NCBI RefSeq assembly: GCF_008973715.1
Contig: NZ_WBOL01000020.1
Coordinates: 1 to 34,379 of the forward strand
Reading direction: 5' to 3'
Length of the DNA: 34,379 nt
Origin: Nitrincola schmidtii
GTDB taxonomy: Bacteria; Pseudomonadota; Gammaproteobacteria; Pseudomonadales; Balneatricaceae
Position numbers and translations under genes: made by a program. Each line of letters opens with the position of its first letter. Position 1 is the first letter of the stretch. Of this stretch, positions 34,195 through 34,379 are shown one piece after another. The notes beneath the pieces were generated by a model. It was given only the letters and a program-made list of their open reading frames with translations. It did no database searches and had not been told where the DNA came from.

Positions 34195-34254
34195 AATTTA
34201 AATCAATTAAATTTACAAAAACCCGTTGACCTTCCTGATTTTGATCTATACTAT
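34195..34254 (+). promoter_or_regulatory. Ribosomal RNA operon promoter
   Basis: TTGACC (34226-34231) is the -35. TATACT (34247-34252, 15-base spacer) or TACTAT (34249-34254, 17-base spacer) is the -10. A run of A+T before the -35 (about 34195-34220) resembles an UP element, and a G+C-rich CGCACCTCGC follows. This combination fits a strong, growth-rate-controlled promoter. Confidence 0.75.
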
Positions 34255-34263
34255 ACGCACCTC

Positions 34264-34350
34264 GCTTGAGACAACAACCCAACACATCGGGTTGCACAGA
34301 GATCTCAAGCCGCTCTTTAACAAATTAATCAGGTAATGCGTGTGGGCGCT
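34264..34350 (+). promoter_or_regulatory. rrn leader: boxB-like hairpin, boxA and boxC antitermination elements
   Basis: GCTTGAGA (34264-34271) pairs perfectly with TCTCAAGC (34303-34310), with CAACCC/GGGTTG inside (34275-34280, 34289-34294). Immediately after is GCTCTTTAACA (34312-34322), the boxA of gammaproteobacterial rRNA leaders bound by NusB–NusE, and then GTGTGGGCGCT, a boxC-like element (34340-34350). 16S rRNA should start shortly beyond the window. Confidence 0.85.
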
Positions 34351-34379
34351 TGTTCAGGTTAGGCATTAAAGCTTAATCG

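Noticed and set aside
1-34379. CRISPR arrays, tRNA genes, integrase or prophage genes
   Set aside because: No regularly spaced repeats, no cloverleaf with a CCA-type end and no phage-like proteins were seen.

Overview
The window looks like the chromosome of a gammaproteobacterium, moderately A+T-rich. The gene orders thrB–DUF2782–polA–engB–cytochrome c4–dsbA–diguanylate cyclase and ubiB–hisI–hisE–tatABC are the ones known from Pseudomonas-like gammaproteobacteria. An ectoine hydrolase suggests a marine or salt-adapted lifestyle. A Methylophaga-like organism is my guess; nothing in the sequence proves it.

Region 1 (1-9300) is a phosphate-starvation locus. A PHP-domain/glycosyltransferase-like protein lacking the donor-binding half of the GT fold, and an OlsF-type ornithine-lipid synthase, lie on the minus strand. 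Divergent from them is an alkaline phosphatase phoX that is thoroughly dead: an in-frame stop at codon 4, a lost twin arginine, a +1 frameshift and two insertions. The insertions are an IS200/IS605-type element carrying only an intact TnpB, and a decayed IS5-like element. Removing both on paper rejoins the phoX reading frame exactly. The shared phoX/olsF intergenic region holds 11-bp-phased Pho-box-like repeats for both directions, each 10 nt from a -10-like hexamer.

Region 2 (9400-17000) is signalling. A hybrid histidine kinase with a periplasmic c-type haem-binding domain overlaps a response regulator that has an N-terminal pseudo-receiver. Convergent to these is a tight minus-strand cluster of four genes: a two-domain protein (helical, PhoU-like, plus an APH-type kinase), a RimK-like ATP-grasp ligase, a calcineurin-like phosphoesterase and an amphi-Trp protein. 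It resembles the little-understood 'GAK' systems and is the best candidate here for an undescribed system.

Region 3 (17000-23450) holds doeA (its start is set by a perfect Shine-Dalgarno), a GST, a TauE/SafE-type permease translationally coupled to uvrD, thrB and a DUF2782 secreted protein. Region 4 (23500-30250) holds polA, a probable small RNA gene in the polA–engB gap (where E. coli has Spot 42 and P. aeruginosa has ErsA), engB, cytochrome c4, dsbA and a GGDEF protein, with clear terminators. Region 5 (30280-34379) is ubiB–hisI–hisE–tatABC followed by the promoter and the boxB/boxA/boxC leader of a ribosomal RNA operon; the window ends before 16S. No tRNA, CRISPR array or prophage was seen, and apart from the coding and decayed regions listed there is no gene-free stretch above about 300 bases.
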